Below are positions 12,139-22,906 of a DNA stretch of 64,000 nucleotides, in pieces. A program made the translations under genes and the position numbers. Source of the stretch: Heterobilharzia americana (lineage: Eukaryota; Platyhelminthes; Trematoda; Strigeidida; Schistosomatidae). The stretch lies in contig OX104127.1 in assembly GCA_944470555.2 (NCBI GenBank), positions 46,676,934 to 46,740,933 on the forward strand, read 5' to 3'. The stretch's first letter is position 1; every line of letters begins with the position of its first letter. The notes under the pieces are model-generated. The model did no database searches. It saw only the letters and a list, made by a program, of their open reading frames with translations, and was not told the origin of the DNA.

Positions 12139-12383
12139 AGTAGGAAATATAGACCACTAAATTCTGACCCATTGGCTCAATGGTAACCTGCTGGTTGCGG
12201 AACCTGAAGTCCTTGGATTTGATCCCTGGAGAGATCATGGGTGTGCAATGCTGAAGAGTCCCATGAAAGGACGAAACAGTTGTACAGTGTTCCTAGGTTT
12301 CCAATGTTTCTGCAGCTGATGTTATTCCATGATGAATACCAACCTGAAATCAATACAAAAATTCCCACAAACCTCCAAATTGA
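12139..12383 (+). mobile_element. tRNA-derived SINE with hammerhead motif (Sm-alpha-like)
   Basis: The head has pol III promoter-like boxes: box A TGGCTCAATGG at about 12174 and box B GGATTTGATCCC at about 12215. A hammerhead motif follows at 12241-12290, then the family tail ending in ACCTGAAATCAATAC. Schistosome SINE-like alpha elements with this organisation (tRNA-like head, hammerhead body) are established. Related copies are at 13165, 21290, 36374 and 36672. Whether this copy is transcribed cannot be told from sequence. Confidence 0.85.
12241..12290 (+). ncRNA. Hammerhead ribozyme in SINE, near-consensus core
   Basis: Conserved core CTGAAGA at 12251-12257, stem II GTCC/GGAC closed by CATGAAA-type loop bases, then GAAA at 12273-12276. 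Stem I is ...CAATG paired with CAGTG after the presumed cleavage site, with one mismatch relative to the GCACTG/CAGTGC stem of the copy at 36781. The cleavage triplet appears to be GTA rather than the optimal GTC. Core intact, activity uncertain. Confidence 0.8.
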
Positions 12384-12569
12384 TTAAATAGATCTATCAC
12401 ATAAAACAGAATCTACAGTTCAAATTTACCTTCTGGTTTCGTTCAAGTATCAGTCTAACTACGGTCATTTCAGATGCCGCAGCAAAACTGTTGATAAATA
12501 CCTGTAGATCCGTAACAACATATTTCTTAGACAAATTAAAATTTTCGAGTTACTAATAGAGTTTTCTAG

Positions 12570-12820
12570 TGACTGAGCTACCAGGTATTATTTTCAATTC
12601 AATCGACGAGTTTTCTGTGCACCTGTCATGTGAATTAGAAGTGCACGACGGTGCACCTACCATAAAAGTAGCGAACTTACCAGATTTTATCATCCCAGTC
12701 AGTATTGAAATGAATCAGAGACGAAAAACAATCAACGAAGTCTTGTTTGATAAACAGATTCTTATTTTCACAACAGCTGGAAGAAAAACTTATGTCAAAA
12801 TGAAAGTGCAACAAGATTAA
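12570..12820 (+). CDS. Exon-like ORF, unknown protein (plus strand)
   Basis: A 251-bp open segment after a good acceptor (GTTTTCTAG), starting with two bases of a split codon and ending at a TAA. It reads TELPGIIFNSIDEFSVHLSC, then about 60 more residues including the FIIPVSIEMNQRRKTINEV and LIFTTAGRKTYVKMKV segments. The alternating hydrophobic pattern suggests a beta-rich fold. It resembles none of the repeat families here. It may be the last exon of a plus-strand gene antisense to EHBP1, lying between that gene's bMERB exons and the rest. No upstream partner was confidently found, and no AATAAA is obvious just downstream. Confidence 0.4.
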
Positions 12821-13164
12821 GAGGTTTTCGAATCCTGTTCACCTACGCATTAAGCAAATAACCCGGGGACTGTTGATTCGAATCCGTCTGTTAACAAATT
12901 TTGTACATCCGTAAAATTTAACACAGTGTGCATTATTTAACTAACTGCTATGTTACTTGCTTTGCCTGCTTTCCCTCGTTACGCTTAAATCCATCAAAGC
13001 AATAAGATGTATAGGATTTTCATTACCGTACCATACAATCATGACAGAAAGTGAGGTAAATTTGCCAACCATCTTACTTGAACTTAAAAACTGTCTAAAA
13101 TGGTAAATACAAATAACTTGGCTAGGTGATATTCAGTTATTCAAAAAGCAGACACATAATATTC
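12821..13164. other. AT-rich intronic DNA, nothing clear
   Basis: No gene. A lone box-B-like GATTCGAATCCG near 12877 could be a remnant of a tRNA-derived element, but no matching box A is seen. Confidence 0.4.
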
Positions 13165-13420
13165 TGATTCGTCCTAGTATGGGACTCCTCAGCAGTACGC
13201 ACCCACGACCTGGCTAGGGGTAGAACTGAGGACCTCCAGGTTTCACGGCGAACGCGTTAACCATTCAGCCACTGGGTCGGTTCCCAGTGGTTCACAATTT
13301 CCAACTTCTGTCAATTTACGACATAGTGCTCCCAGATTTTCAATGGTTCCCCAACTGATGTCAGTCCATGATGAATACTACTTCTAAATTAAAAATCCCC
13401 ACTCATCTCAAAAATACATA
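13165..13420. mobile_element. Rearranged hammerhead SINE (head minus, tail plus)
   Basis: The left part reads as the minus strand of the SINE head: a hammerhead remnant at 13168-13192 and a tRNA-like region to about 13280. The right part, about 13330-13400, reads plus-strand tail sequence (CCCCAACTGATGTCAGTCC then TGATGAATACTA). One insertion would not give opposite orientations, so two insertions or an inversion are needed. Confidence 0.65.
13168..13195 (-). ncRNA. Hammerhead ribozyme remnant, truncated
   Basis: On the minus strand CTG precedes CTGAGGA, then stem II GTCC-CATACTA-GGAC, then GAAT where GAAA is required. The sequence leaves the family right after this point, so stem III and the cleavage site are missing. 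The 5' half of the core is consensus, but the motif must be dead. Confidence 0.65.
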
Positions 13421-14039
13421 ATATTCTGTTAATTAATATCATAGTATAAGTTAAGTATTGCAGCAGAATGTAATATCACATTAGATTCTTTTACTTCATG
13501 CAGCAAAAAAAGATACAGCATGTACCAGAAGAATTTTAGGGTACAATTCATTGATATGACTATAAGAAATCAATTACACCAGTAAGTAATACTGTATTAT
13601 GTGCTAAACTAAATCAATAAATCTTATGTTAAACTAATAATCTCATACCAACCAGTCTACCACAATTTACTCATATTAATTGTATTACAGGTTGAAGACA
13701 GACGAATAGCATCACCCATATGGAATTATTAGGTGTGAAGTATAATCTAGTAATTAAACACCTGTAGTGGGCTGAGTTGCATTATTTATTAGTATTATTT
13801 ACTATACCATATTGTTCTAAAACGGCAAGCCATTTTAACTATCTTTTGACAAAAGTAGCTACACTACTATCAAACTGAACACTTCTCTTCTCGTGAGGGA
13901 GAGATTTTTAAAGGAAAAATATACGCGAAAATTCATGGATATTTGAATTCGCTGTAAAAGAACTTAATTTCACATATCTTTATCTCTTCCTCCCTTCATA
14001 ACAAAAAAATTAGCATATACACCTGAACCCTTTGTCTGA
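13421..14039. other. AT-rich intronic sequence, nothing recognised
   Basis: No exon or known repeat seen on either strand. Confidence 0.45.
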
Positions 14040-14960
14040 CCACGATATTGATCACAGGGCGATTCTACCGTGCACGGGCAATGCCTCGAAGACACCCATA
14101 GTCAAAACGCTGTAACCTGTTCATATACTCTACCTTTAGCGGCCATGTCTCACAGCCACATAACAGGAGAGAACGAAATGCAGTGTGGTAGGCTTGTCCA
14201 TTATTGAATAGTTGGATATCTCGTCGCTCGATGTCACAGATGATACAAGTTGACAAATGACAAACCGACCAAATGAAATTCCATCAAAAACCAACCTGTT
14301 CGGGCTGATGAAACCCCCAGAAAGTGAAGTGGTCGAGGCATTCCACTCTCTATCCTTAAACTAGGAGTAGTTCCAGACCAGTCCTGAAACATCATCTTAC
14401 ATCTTACAGATGCAAAACGCATGTCAAACATACTCACATTTCTGCTCAAGGCGAAGGAGATCCTGCATTTTGACAACACCTTCATACAGCAGTACAATAT
14501 TGTCTGCGTACGCGAAGTCAACTAGGTGCCTTACAGAGAGAAGATCAATGCCCGTGAAGCCAGACGTACCTAAGGTCACGTCCATTAGCACACCTAAAAC
14601 AACAGTAAGTAGAAACGGTGACAACGGGAATCCCATGTGGACACCACTAGTTGTCGTCAGTTCAGATGACAACTCTCCAAAAGCCCTAACATGACTGCAA
14701 GAGTTCGAGTAACGAGGTTCGAATAGCATAATACACTTGCTCCATACTCCTTCAACAGTCAGACACTGCCACAACATATCATGGTCGACGGAGTCAAATG
14801 CCACCTTCGGATCAAGAAATATGGCAAGAGTTAGCCACCACCGGTGCATATATTTGTAGTCTAAGACCCGTTGAAGGGTGAAAATACGATTGACACACCA
14901 TCTACGTCTGCAACACACCTATTTTCCTGCTGTTTGTCGTCCTCGAGCTTCACCATGGCG
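14040..14960 (-). mobile_element. Family A fragment: RT and C-terminal domain
   Basis: The minus strand encodes FLDPKVAFDSVDHDMLWQCL (first RT aspartate), then GVHMGFPLSPFLL and FAYADNIVLLYE, where the YADD box has become YADN. The C-terminal SLLLCGCETWPLKVEYMNRL block is at 14065-14256. It adjoins, but is separate from, the copy whose 3' terminus is at 14997. The D-to-N change alone would be expected to abolish RT activity, and frames are broken as well. Confidence 0.8.
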
Positions 14961-15136
14961 CGGAATATCTATGGACTGAAGAATTTTGAAAACGATATCA
15001 TCATCATCAACATAGAACCAGTCATTACTGGGTAGGGGTTCACGTTTCCGCTCCTCACATCAGCAGATCAGAAAAAAAAAGCAATAACGTGAAGATGAAG
15101 AAGCAAAGAAGGATCTAACAAAAGTAGCAAAAGAGA

Positions 15137-15597
15137 GGAAGGAGCAATAAAATAGTGAATTCAGTATAATGGTTACGATAAAGATAAAGTCTGGATACAT
15201 CTCCGCCACTAACATCGATTCTGAGACATATCACCTACAGTATCCAACCATTGATTTCTGTTGTCTCACAAACCCCAACTCAAAAGTCTACATTACCCTA
15301 CACGACTCGGACCAACAGTCACAAACTTTGTGCACTGATGCCATTTTCTATTCTGGCCACCTGTAACATTTTCCTAGCTTAAACCTATCTCAACTAACAT
15401 TGCATTGTACGACGAGGCAGACGGTGACTAGGAAAGCAAAACGCATGTCCCAGTCACCTGAGTCGATGAAGGCTAACAATCTTATCAACTAACTCTCCTC
15501 TCCTCCCTGAAACTCGAAGTGCCTAAATTCCACATTACTGATGAGGCGACACCAAGACACACAGTCTGTGCTACGAAAGCAAAGGTGTTCGAAAACC
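15137..15597 (+). repeat. 461-bp direct repeat, copy 2 (partner 5585-6045)
   Basis: Base-for-base match with 5585-6045 at offset 9552. It lies in the 3' region of family A copy A4. Confidence 0.9.
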
Positions 15598-16319
15598 GTA
15601 AGCCTTCTCATGCTACTTAAAGTTAATGGTAATGTCTCACAGCTATACACAAAACAGAAGGAATTGCAGCGCAGTATATTCGACTGTTAGTAGAAAAACA
15701 GATTTTGCAACGGCCTCACAGATGGTATAATTTGGTCAAGGACAGCCGAAACGTTTGCATCTGTGCAGAGATCTTTCCGGACACTGACCACTAGAACTGG
15801 TTTAATTTCGCGGTTAAAGTATTAAACGTACTGAACCAATTCAGTCCCTACCGGTAGTCAGAGCACCGCTGAAGACCATTTCTGGAGCGAAAATTTGCAT
15901 TTAGTTGTTGAGAAACGCATCCCAAACACTCTCGAATTGCGACTCAAGGTTGAAAACGACATCGGTAAAACAGATTACATTACGGTTATCACAAGAAGGC
16001 TTATCTCCTATTTTATAAGCTAAGATGATCAGCAAAGTAAACCAGTCTGACAGAACTACCTCCGATTTCTATAAACTACCTAGTACCTCAGTTATTCTAA
16101 TTAACAATTAGATAAACACTGATTGAGCGGAGAAATATATTTTTTTTCAATTAGGTCTTCATCTTGGGCTCTACACTAATATATAGGTTTACAGTTTAAT
16201 CAGATTACCAATCACGTGGTGATGTTTCGGAAATAATGATGTAAATAATCAATAGAGCTACTAAAATAGGAAATATGAATATTGATAGAAACAAGAAGGG
16301 GAAGAGGTGTACAAAGTAA

Positions 16320-17127
16320 ACCTAGAAGTTACATCATGTTGACGGCCATGGTAATGAAAGTGGTCGAACAAACTTCTTTTGGATACAAGGGCTAGGTTTG
16401 TGAAGGTGGATTGCAACCACCTCTGCTATGTGAAGTAACCGAGTGCGTAATCCATGAGGTAAATTAGTTGGAATCTGATGGATGATTTTGAAGGCTTTTC
16501 CAGTAACCACTTGATGTTCTGTGTCAACTAAGTGTGCAAGTATGGAGCTCTTTATAGTTGTAATTTGTCCCTTGTTCAACCATGATGGGTGGTGCTCAGA
16601 AATTCGACGATGGAACTGCCTCATTGTACGCCCAATATAACTAGCTCCACAGGAGCAGTTGAATTGATAAATGCACATAGAAGTGGCAGAATCAGGCAGT
16701 TTGTCTTTATTTCTTGCACCTAGAATCGGGCGGTTGTAGAAGGTGGGACATAATTTAGCGGCTGGGAATGCTTATGCAAGACTCTTTTTATGCGTTGCGT
16801 GATGATCTCACTGGCAATATCACTCTTAAATTCCAGATTCAAGAAGATTTGCTTCTTAGGAACTGTTGGCATTGTTTTCTTAACCCTCGTAATATTCATG
16901 TGCTTAGTTACAAACTTGTCTGGGTAGCCATTCCTACTAAGCAGATCACGGATGGTGGCGCACTCTTCCTTTATAGCATCCTCTGAGCAAATAGCTGATG
17001 CACGGTATGCTAAGCATTTCACTAGGTTCCTTTTGTATTCGAGGGGTACAGCACTACAGAAGTGCGTATATTGACCTATTGATGTTGGCTTTTTGTAAAC
17101 ACTTCGCTTTAGGGTTCCTACCTTCAT
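16320..17127 (-). mobile_element. Penelope-like element fragment (RT thumb and GIY-YIG)
   Basis: Two minus-strand ORFs form the 3' half of a PLE. The segment 16720-17127 contains RSVYKKPTSIGQYTHFCSA and VPLEYKRNLVKCLAYRA, the RT C-terminal region shared by PLEs. The segment 16334-16678 contains CGASYIGRTMRQFHRRISEH, the GIY-YIG endonuclease signature (Y-I-G, then the conserved R and EH). PLEs are retroelements that pair a telomerase-related RT with a GIY-YIG nuclease. The fragment is inserted into family A sequence: the minus strand passes from the A linker (EVFKYEGRNPKA) straight into PLE near 17110. One stop or frameshift separates the two domains. Confidence 0.88.
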
Positions 17128-18560
17128 ACTTAAAAACTTCGAGTGGCAAACAGTCAGGTCCTACTGCTTTGCGTTGTTTCAGGTTAGAAACAGCCTTCTC
17201 AACTGCAAAAATAACTAGAGGACCTAAATACATGTCCCATCCAGGTTCAGGATAGATGCTAGGGGATTGAAGCGTTGCTGTGAACCAGTTGAACTGTGCT
17301 TCAACATGTTCTGCTGAAGTTTCTTGCCATCTGTCATGAGAGGTTATCAGCGTCCCATTCTTTTCGGTGATGGGTTCACCAGTCATCATTTTGTTTTTGC
17401 CGGTGTTCTTAATAAGCTTAAATGGTTGTCGGGTGTCTCCTAATGCTGATGCTTACTCCATACGTTTCGTTTTCACCATCCACTACTGCTCGCGATCATT
17501 ACAAAGACTCTTGGTCAATTTACTTTTCAGCTGCTTTCTCTCCTCACAAAAGTCAGAGCTAACTGAAATGAACCTTCTGATATCAACCAGTTCAGATGAC
17601 GTTGCGGAAATCCATTAACGTTTGCCAACCTTCAAGTGTAGCTTACCAACTGTCTTCACTGCTTTTTGTACAACAGATCGAACATCATACTAAATTTTCT
17701 CAGTACTAGAATTACCGTCGCGTTCAGATAAGTGCTTCGCTCTGTTCTCCCTGAATATGTATTTGATGTTCTCATCCCGGAATCGAGCATGCACAGACTT
17801 GAACGTCGGTTGTTTTATACGACCAGTGCGCTGCAGAACATACACGTGCCCGTAGTCCAAACTGGTACTGAAGAAACAGCATCACTCCTCCACCGATGGC
17901 TTATAGAAATCTGATCTATCTCCACCCATCGTTGGTTTGATGTCGATGGGCACTATATGAGACAGTGTCTCTCCTTGTGCCCAAAGTTAGTGCTGGCTAA
18001 TAACAAAATGGCAACAGACGATCGCCCTTATCGGTTCGTTTGCATGGGGTTAAGTAAATAATGAGATATCTTTCCGATTGGTTCAGTTTTAGTACTTGAG
18101 TGTTAACGTCACCCGACATTATGACTACATCTGAACGGTTTGCTTTATGCATTAAAACTAATAGCTTCTGATAGAATTCATCCTTTGCGTCATGTGAATC
18201 TCTGGATACTCTTAAGGTGAATTTCGAAAGTTCAGCGCAATGATTAGGTAAAGTCAATTTAATAACCAAACACGCGTTCTGTATATGTCTCAGAGATACA
18301 GAATACTGCTGCAGACACTCGAGATTCCAGATCTGACGAGTGATGTCTGCTGTCTCATTTGCTAGAGAGTTCGGACGTTGAAAGGTCCTCTATGAGATAG
18401 ATAGTGGGTAAATAGGAGACTAGGAATGAAATTTTGACGGCTTGGCTCGTTGGCAATGGTCGGAGAGTGAGAGGTTGAGGAAGTTGATGGTGGTTCAATA
18501 TTGGTATCAGGAGCTGAATGCAAATGAGCAGATAGAGTTCAGGAGGATAGGTTATACCTG

Positions 18561-19633
18561 ATGAGATGTTAAACACTGCTATAGCAATATCATAATATTT
18601 TTGATAACTAATTTTTGCGACAAAATACGAATGTAGTGTTTTGTTGTTGTTGAAAGGAACTGAACATTTATTAAAATAACAGCTGTCAAACTTAACACAA
18701 TCAGTAGAGTGACAGGTGCTTGGCATACTAACTATAAATTGTGTATTACTTGCTTAACAAGAAAAATATTACCATATACTGGATCATACTACAAACAAAA
18801 TGACTTATTCAGCTTTGCAGATTATTTTTACTCACCGTGATTTTTATTCTAGATTGATTGTAAATTTCACAGATTGTTGTACACGCCAAAGAACATTGCA
18901 TTAGTGGACAGAAAGATAAACAAAAGAAGTAAAGAATTAAAATCTATATAACCAATACTTCAGGTTGTTACGTTTAATTATTTTTGAAAGCTCAAAGTAT
19001 AAACTGAACGCGAATGTGAAGATAATAAAACTTAGGTTTTATTCATCAATGTGCATAAGTGACCGTGTGAGAACTCATAACTCCTCAAAGATATGGGACC
19101 AGATTGTTTAGTATTGAAGCCAGATGGATTAATGATGAACTAGAATAACTACAGTTGAACTCGATCAGTAAGTATGGTTATCGCTGTTGGCACAAGACCT
19201 GGAAGTATAAACGTTTGTCGACAGAGAAAAGAAACATGGTGAATTAGCTGCATTAACTATTATCGATTTGTATGAGAAAAGCAACAGGAAGCATAAGTAA
19301 AAGTGAACCCTGATTAGTGGCGAGGCTAATAATTATGTTTGAGAAAGTGAACTAACCATCCAAATACCATTTGTTTGAACGTAGTTGATGCATTAGTAAG
19401 CATTACTTAATTGCCATCCAACCCCTCAAGCCTGGATAGAAAATATTAGGGGATGGAAAATACCAAGCCTGATCCACCTGTCAAAATCCTGTGAACACTG
19501 TATCGCTTCAGGTGAAGGCATGATATCTTTCATCTTAAAGTACCATATCTTAGAATCAAAAATTTAAGTTGTAAGAATATTTCAGATCGCCGTGAAATCC
19601 ATTTCGATGAGAAGTGTGGAAGTTTGTAATCAG
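18561..19633. other. AT-rich intron DNA, no clear feature
   Basis: No recognised repeat beyond the family A 5' edge. No convincing exon. Confidence 0.4.
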
Positions 19634-19733
19634 AAAAAATATACCCTTGAGGATAGCACTGCGTAAAATGCACACTTTGAGTGACAAGTATTCAACATAC
19701 TCAACTGTTAAGAAATTGTGTCAAAAATTCCAG
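19634..19733 (+). CDS. Possible host exon (plus strand), unrecognised
   Basis: A 100-bp open segment between a TTGTAATCAG acceptor and a CAG/GTACAT donor. It reads KNIPLRIALRKMHTLSDKYS then TYSTVKKLCQKFQ. It is basic, probably helical and unlike the repeats here. It could belong to the plus-strand gene at 24923-26480, but the phases need another exon in between. Confidence 0.25.
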
Positions 19734-21289
19734 GTACATATTTTCACAAATAAGATATGGAAAGATATCCGAAAACGTGAAAGTCAATTATTACACTACA
19801 ACCTAATTTAGATATGTTTGTTATTATAAGATGAAGCAACTGTTAACACATTCGATACCTAGGGAAATTTGTCAGATTTATGATTTTACTGACAAGTATA
19901 AATATGTGAATAGTGGGGACAAAAACACCAGATGAATACTGTTACACTGACCACATAGTAATACTCAAAAGGTGTTAGGTTTTTAGGACAACTACCTACT
20001 GGTGAAACGAGGTTGCACGACAAGAGAATTAAAATAAAACAATAGTGCACCGATTAGTAGTAAACTACATTTATAAAACCTAAATAAATAAATGAAAACA
20101 GATTTTGGGATCGTCAGACATCATCCAACCAAACTATTCGTACTTCAAAATTCTTGAAATAGATCAGAAGGCTAACATTTTTGCAATTATACGAAAGTGA
20201 GTGAAGTACCGAAGCACTTCGGTTACCGGATATCAGAGAACTCAAGCATGATGTGTTGAGTTTGCAGAGCTTGGAATACACTTGTAATCTCAATGGTTTT
20301 CTATGAGATGGATTAAAACGTAACCATAGGATAATGATAAACTTATTTCACAAATATATTCCGCTTTACGAACACTAGAGTAGAGTCGGAACAACGATTG
20401 ACCTGGTTGACTAATATTCTACTGTTTCTCTGATTCATTGGTACCCTCTTTGACAGCCCGTTTTCTCAAATTATACAAAATTTTGATAATGGTTCTATTA
20501 ACTCAGCACAACTTAATAAATTATTAAAAAATTTGCCTGTCATTCATCATCAGCTAGCTAACTTGTTAATCCTTTTGCATAACATTTTGTTATTATTCAT
20601 ATCATTTCCGGCAACTCTTTTTTGAATCAAATAACTGAAACTTCGTAGCATGTCTTGTTAACTTTATCTGGATGTTAGTACTCTTTATTAAACCATGTCG
20701 TTCTCTGTTAGCTAACTTCATTTAATTGCAAAGAAGTATGTTCAAAGCCTTTTGTAATATGATGTTTTAGGATGCAAGCAGCTGACGAAAAACTAGCGAA
20801 GTAAAGTAGGTTTATTAGTAAACAGATACAATTGCAAGGATTCTTAACCAAACTGTAAGAATAAACTCCCTATATATTATATACACAACAAAATATTTAT
20901 AGTCAAAAATATTGTTAGTATAGAAATGTATTTGACATCGTCTTAGTTTGATGAAGCAGTTACAAGTAATGGGGTGGTAACTGAAGTTGAGGCGCTTTAT
21001 TTAAACAGTAAACGAATTAAGATTTGCGTTTAAACTTCAATCACAAAGACATTATTTGATGATAAAAATCTGCTACATTCTTCATATAACCTTAGTTATT
21101 AACATCCCACTTAGTGTAGAAACATTTCAATTACGTCCACCCAACTGAGATTACAATCCAGAAAGCCTTGAAAGTAATTTTCACCTTGTTCACGTGATAA
21201 GTAGCTGCGAATTGATCTTTTTGTAACGGTTATCGACAAGTTTCAGCATTTCCTTGAGATATCAACAATAATGACGACTCAAGTGATGG
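19734..21289. other. AT-rich intron DNA, nothing recognised
   Basis: No coding or repeat family identified by reading. Confidence 0.4.
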
Positions 21290-21500
21290 TTTGTGGGGAT
21301 TGGTTGATTTCAAGACAATATACATCGCAGGCCGGACTCGGTTGGAGAACCATTAATAACCAGGGAGCTCTCCTTAGCCGCTTCGTCCTAGCATGGTACT
21401 GATCAGCATTACAAACAAACAATTTTATGGAGGTTCGAGCCCAGGGCCCTTAGGTTTCGGAGTCAGAACGTCACCATTCAGTCAATATGTTGCAAACCCA
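21290..21500 (-). mobile_element. Degraded hammerhead SINE fragment
   Basis: The minus strand carries a tRNA-like head with box B-like GGTTCGAGCC complement near 21432 and a decayed hammerhead (CTGATCAGTACC then GGACGAAG) at about 21382-21405. The tail orientation matches the other minus-strand copies. Core residues are lost. Confidence 0.55.
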
Positions 21501-21799
21501 ATTTGTGACAGGATGTGACCCCAGTCCAGTGCCATCTTAGAGTGCTTGCCCTCAATTGGTTGACACCACAGGCAACGGCTTATCCACAGAAATTGAGGGG
21601 ATCTATTTAGAAACATCTTACTAATGAAGTAGAGACAGCAAACAAGTTAGTTCTTTGAGAACAAATACTTCACAAAAGAATGAGATATTGGTAGAACAAT
21701 ATCACGATATAGAAATATGAAAATGTTAATCACACGATTCCGATATATTGAATGCATGGTAATGTGTACTTTGTTATATCAGAAAGTCTTTACCTCGAA

Positions 21800-22906
21800 A
21801 CTCACGGTGGTCCCAACCAACAACTGATGCCTTGATATGATGATCACGCGTCCATATCACAATGATCCAACGAGCTACACTGGCTGAAACTCTTGTTCCC
21901 TCGAGGTCTCGTGATCCTGTAGCTGCAGGTATAGCACAAGGTGGACTACTATACTGGATCCCGGTTGACAATCGCATATATGCTGCTTAACTTAACAGCT
22001 GTAGGCATAGAGAATAATGCCACCAGTTAACGCAGGAGAGGGTCAGTGGAAGACTAGTGATCCCCCTGGAAAGTGGTCATGCATCGTATGTCTATGCCTA
22101 AATGGACGCGGGAAAATGACAACAGCAAGACCTTTGCGAGTGATGCATGACGATGAGAATACTAGGGCTACTTTCAGCAGGGAGCTAGCTAGACAGTTGA
22201 CAACACAGAACCAAATCACTCATCCAGAAGAAGTCTGGCGCCATCCACAATCTGTTGTAAAAGCAGCGTTGGTGACTGTGACTGGCCCTCAAAGAGTGGT
22301 TAGAAGAGTCTGTGGATCTTAACAACTTCCGAATTAATGGATGCACACGAACGTATTCCTGTATTATCCGAGCCCAATAGGGCGAGGCGACGATTCAAAT
22401 ATTGACACACAGAAATTTCTTGCAGTAACTACAAACACTGATGGGTGTCGAAAGCCAAAGAGATGGAAACGGCAATGGTGATAGTTAACACTAGGGAACT
22501 TGGGTGATGAGGTCACTGGTTGGTGAGATGATAGCAAAGAAGGATGGTTCTACGATTCACTAGCAGGAGAGACGAAAGTTGGGCAGGACGCTTCGAGGAA
22601 TAGTTCAACTGGCCTTCAACTACAATTTTGTCTTCCGCTGTCCTGTCGTATACCGAACGGAACATCAAAATAAGACTCCTAACACTTGCAGAAGTCAAAG
22701 AACCTGTTAGTAATCGGAAACGAAGAAAGGCAGCATAGCCATGTAGAATTTGATGATGGTGGTTGAGGTTTATTGGTCAGATTAACTCATGTTAACTAGT
22801 GTTTGAGAGTCAGATATGATCTTCTCTGACTGGTCTCAATCTCCGATTTTTTAAGCCTTTAACAAAGGTGAGAAATCTTCTTGTGATAACTAAAATACTG
22901 TCTAAG
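21800..22906 (+). mobile_element. Family A fragment A5 (plus strand)
   Basis: A 5' leader piece (AACGAGCTACACTGG at about 21869) is joined to a short endonuclease scrap (LLDWIPVD-like, about 21945-21985). The block 22005-22906 follows, duplicating 6739-7640 in inverted orientation. The copy ends at 22906 in the middle of the element with no 3' terminus. Truncation at the 3' side is unlike normal target-primed insertion, which truncates 5' ends. Confidence 0.75.
22005..22906 (-). repeat. 902-bp inverted repeat, arm 2 (partner 6739-7640)
   Basis: Pairs with 6739-7640 at constant coordinate sum 29645. No mismatch was seen in the parts compared. The two arms are about 14.4 kb apart. Confidence 0.9.

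Larger units (their letters stand above)
14997..18560 (-). mobile_element. Family A copy A4, deleted and split by a PLE
   Basis: Minus strand. The 5' end is at about 18560 (N-terminal region; the family FNVRTL motif is recognisable near 18370). Endonuclease and linker remnants run to about 17110. A Penelope-like fragment occupies about 16320-17110. RT and C-terminal scraps lie at 15600-16080, the 3' region at 15137-15597, and the 3' end in a TGATGATGATGA-type run at about 14997-15006, typical of RTE elements. No frame is intact. Confidence 0.7.

Noticed and set aside
18355..18726. An extra EHBP1 exon on the minus strand
   Set aside because: An open frame with Pro/Ser-rich residues looked like linker, but it ends in FNVRTL-like sequence and aligns with the N-terminus of family A (30422-30796).
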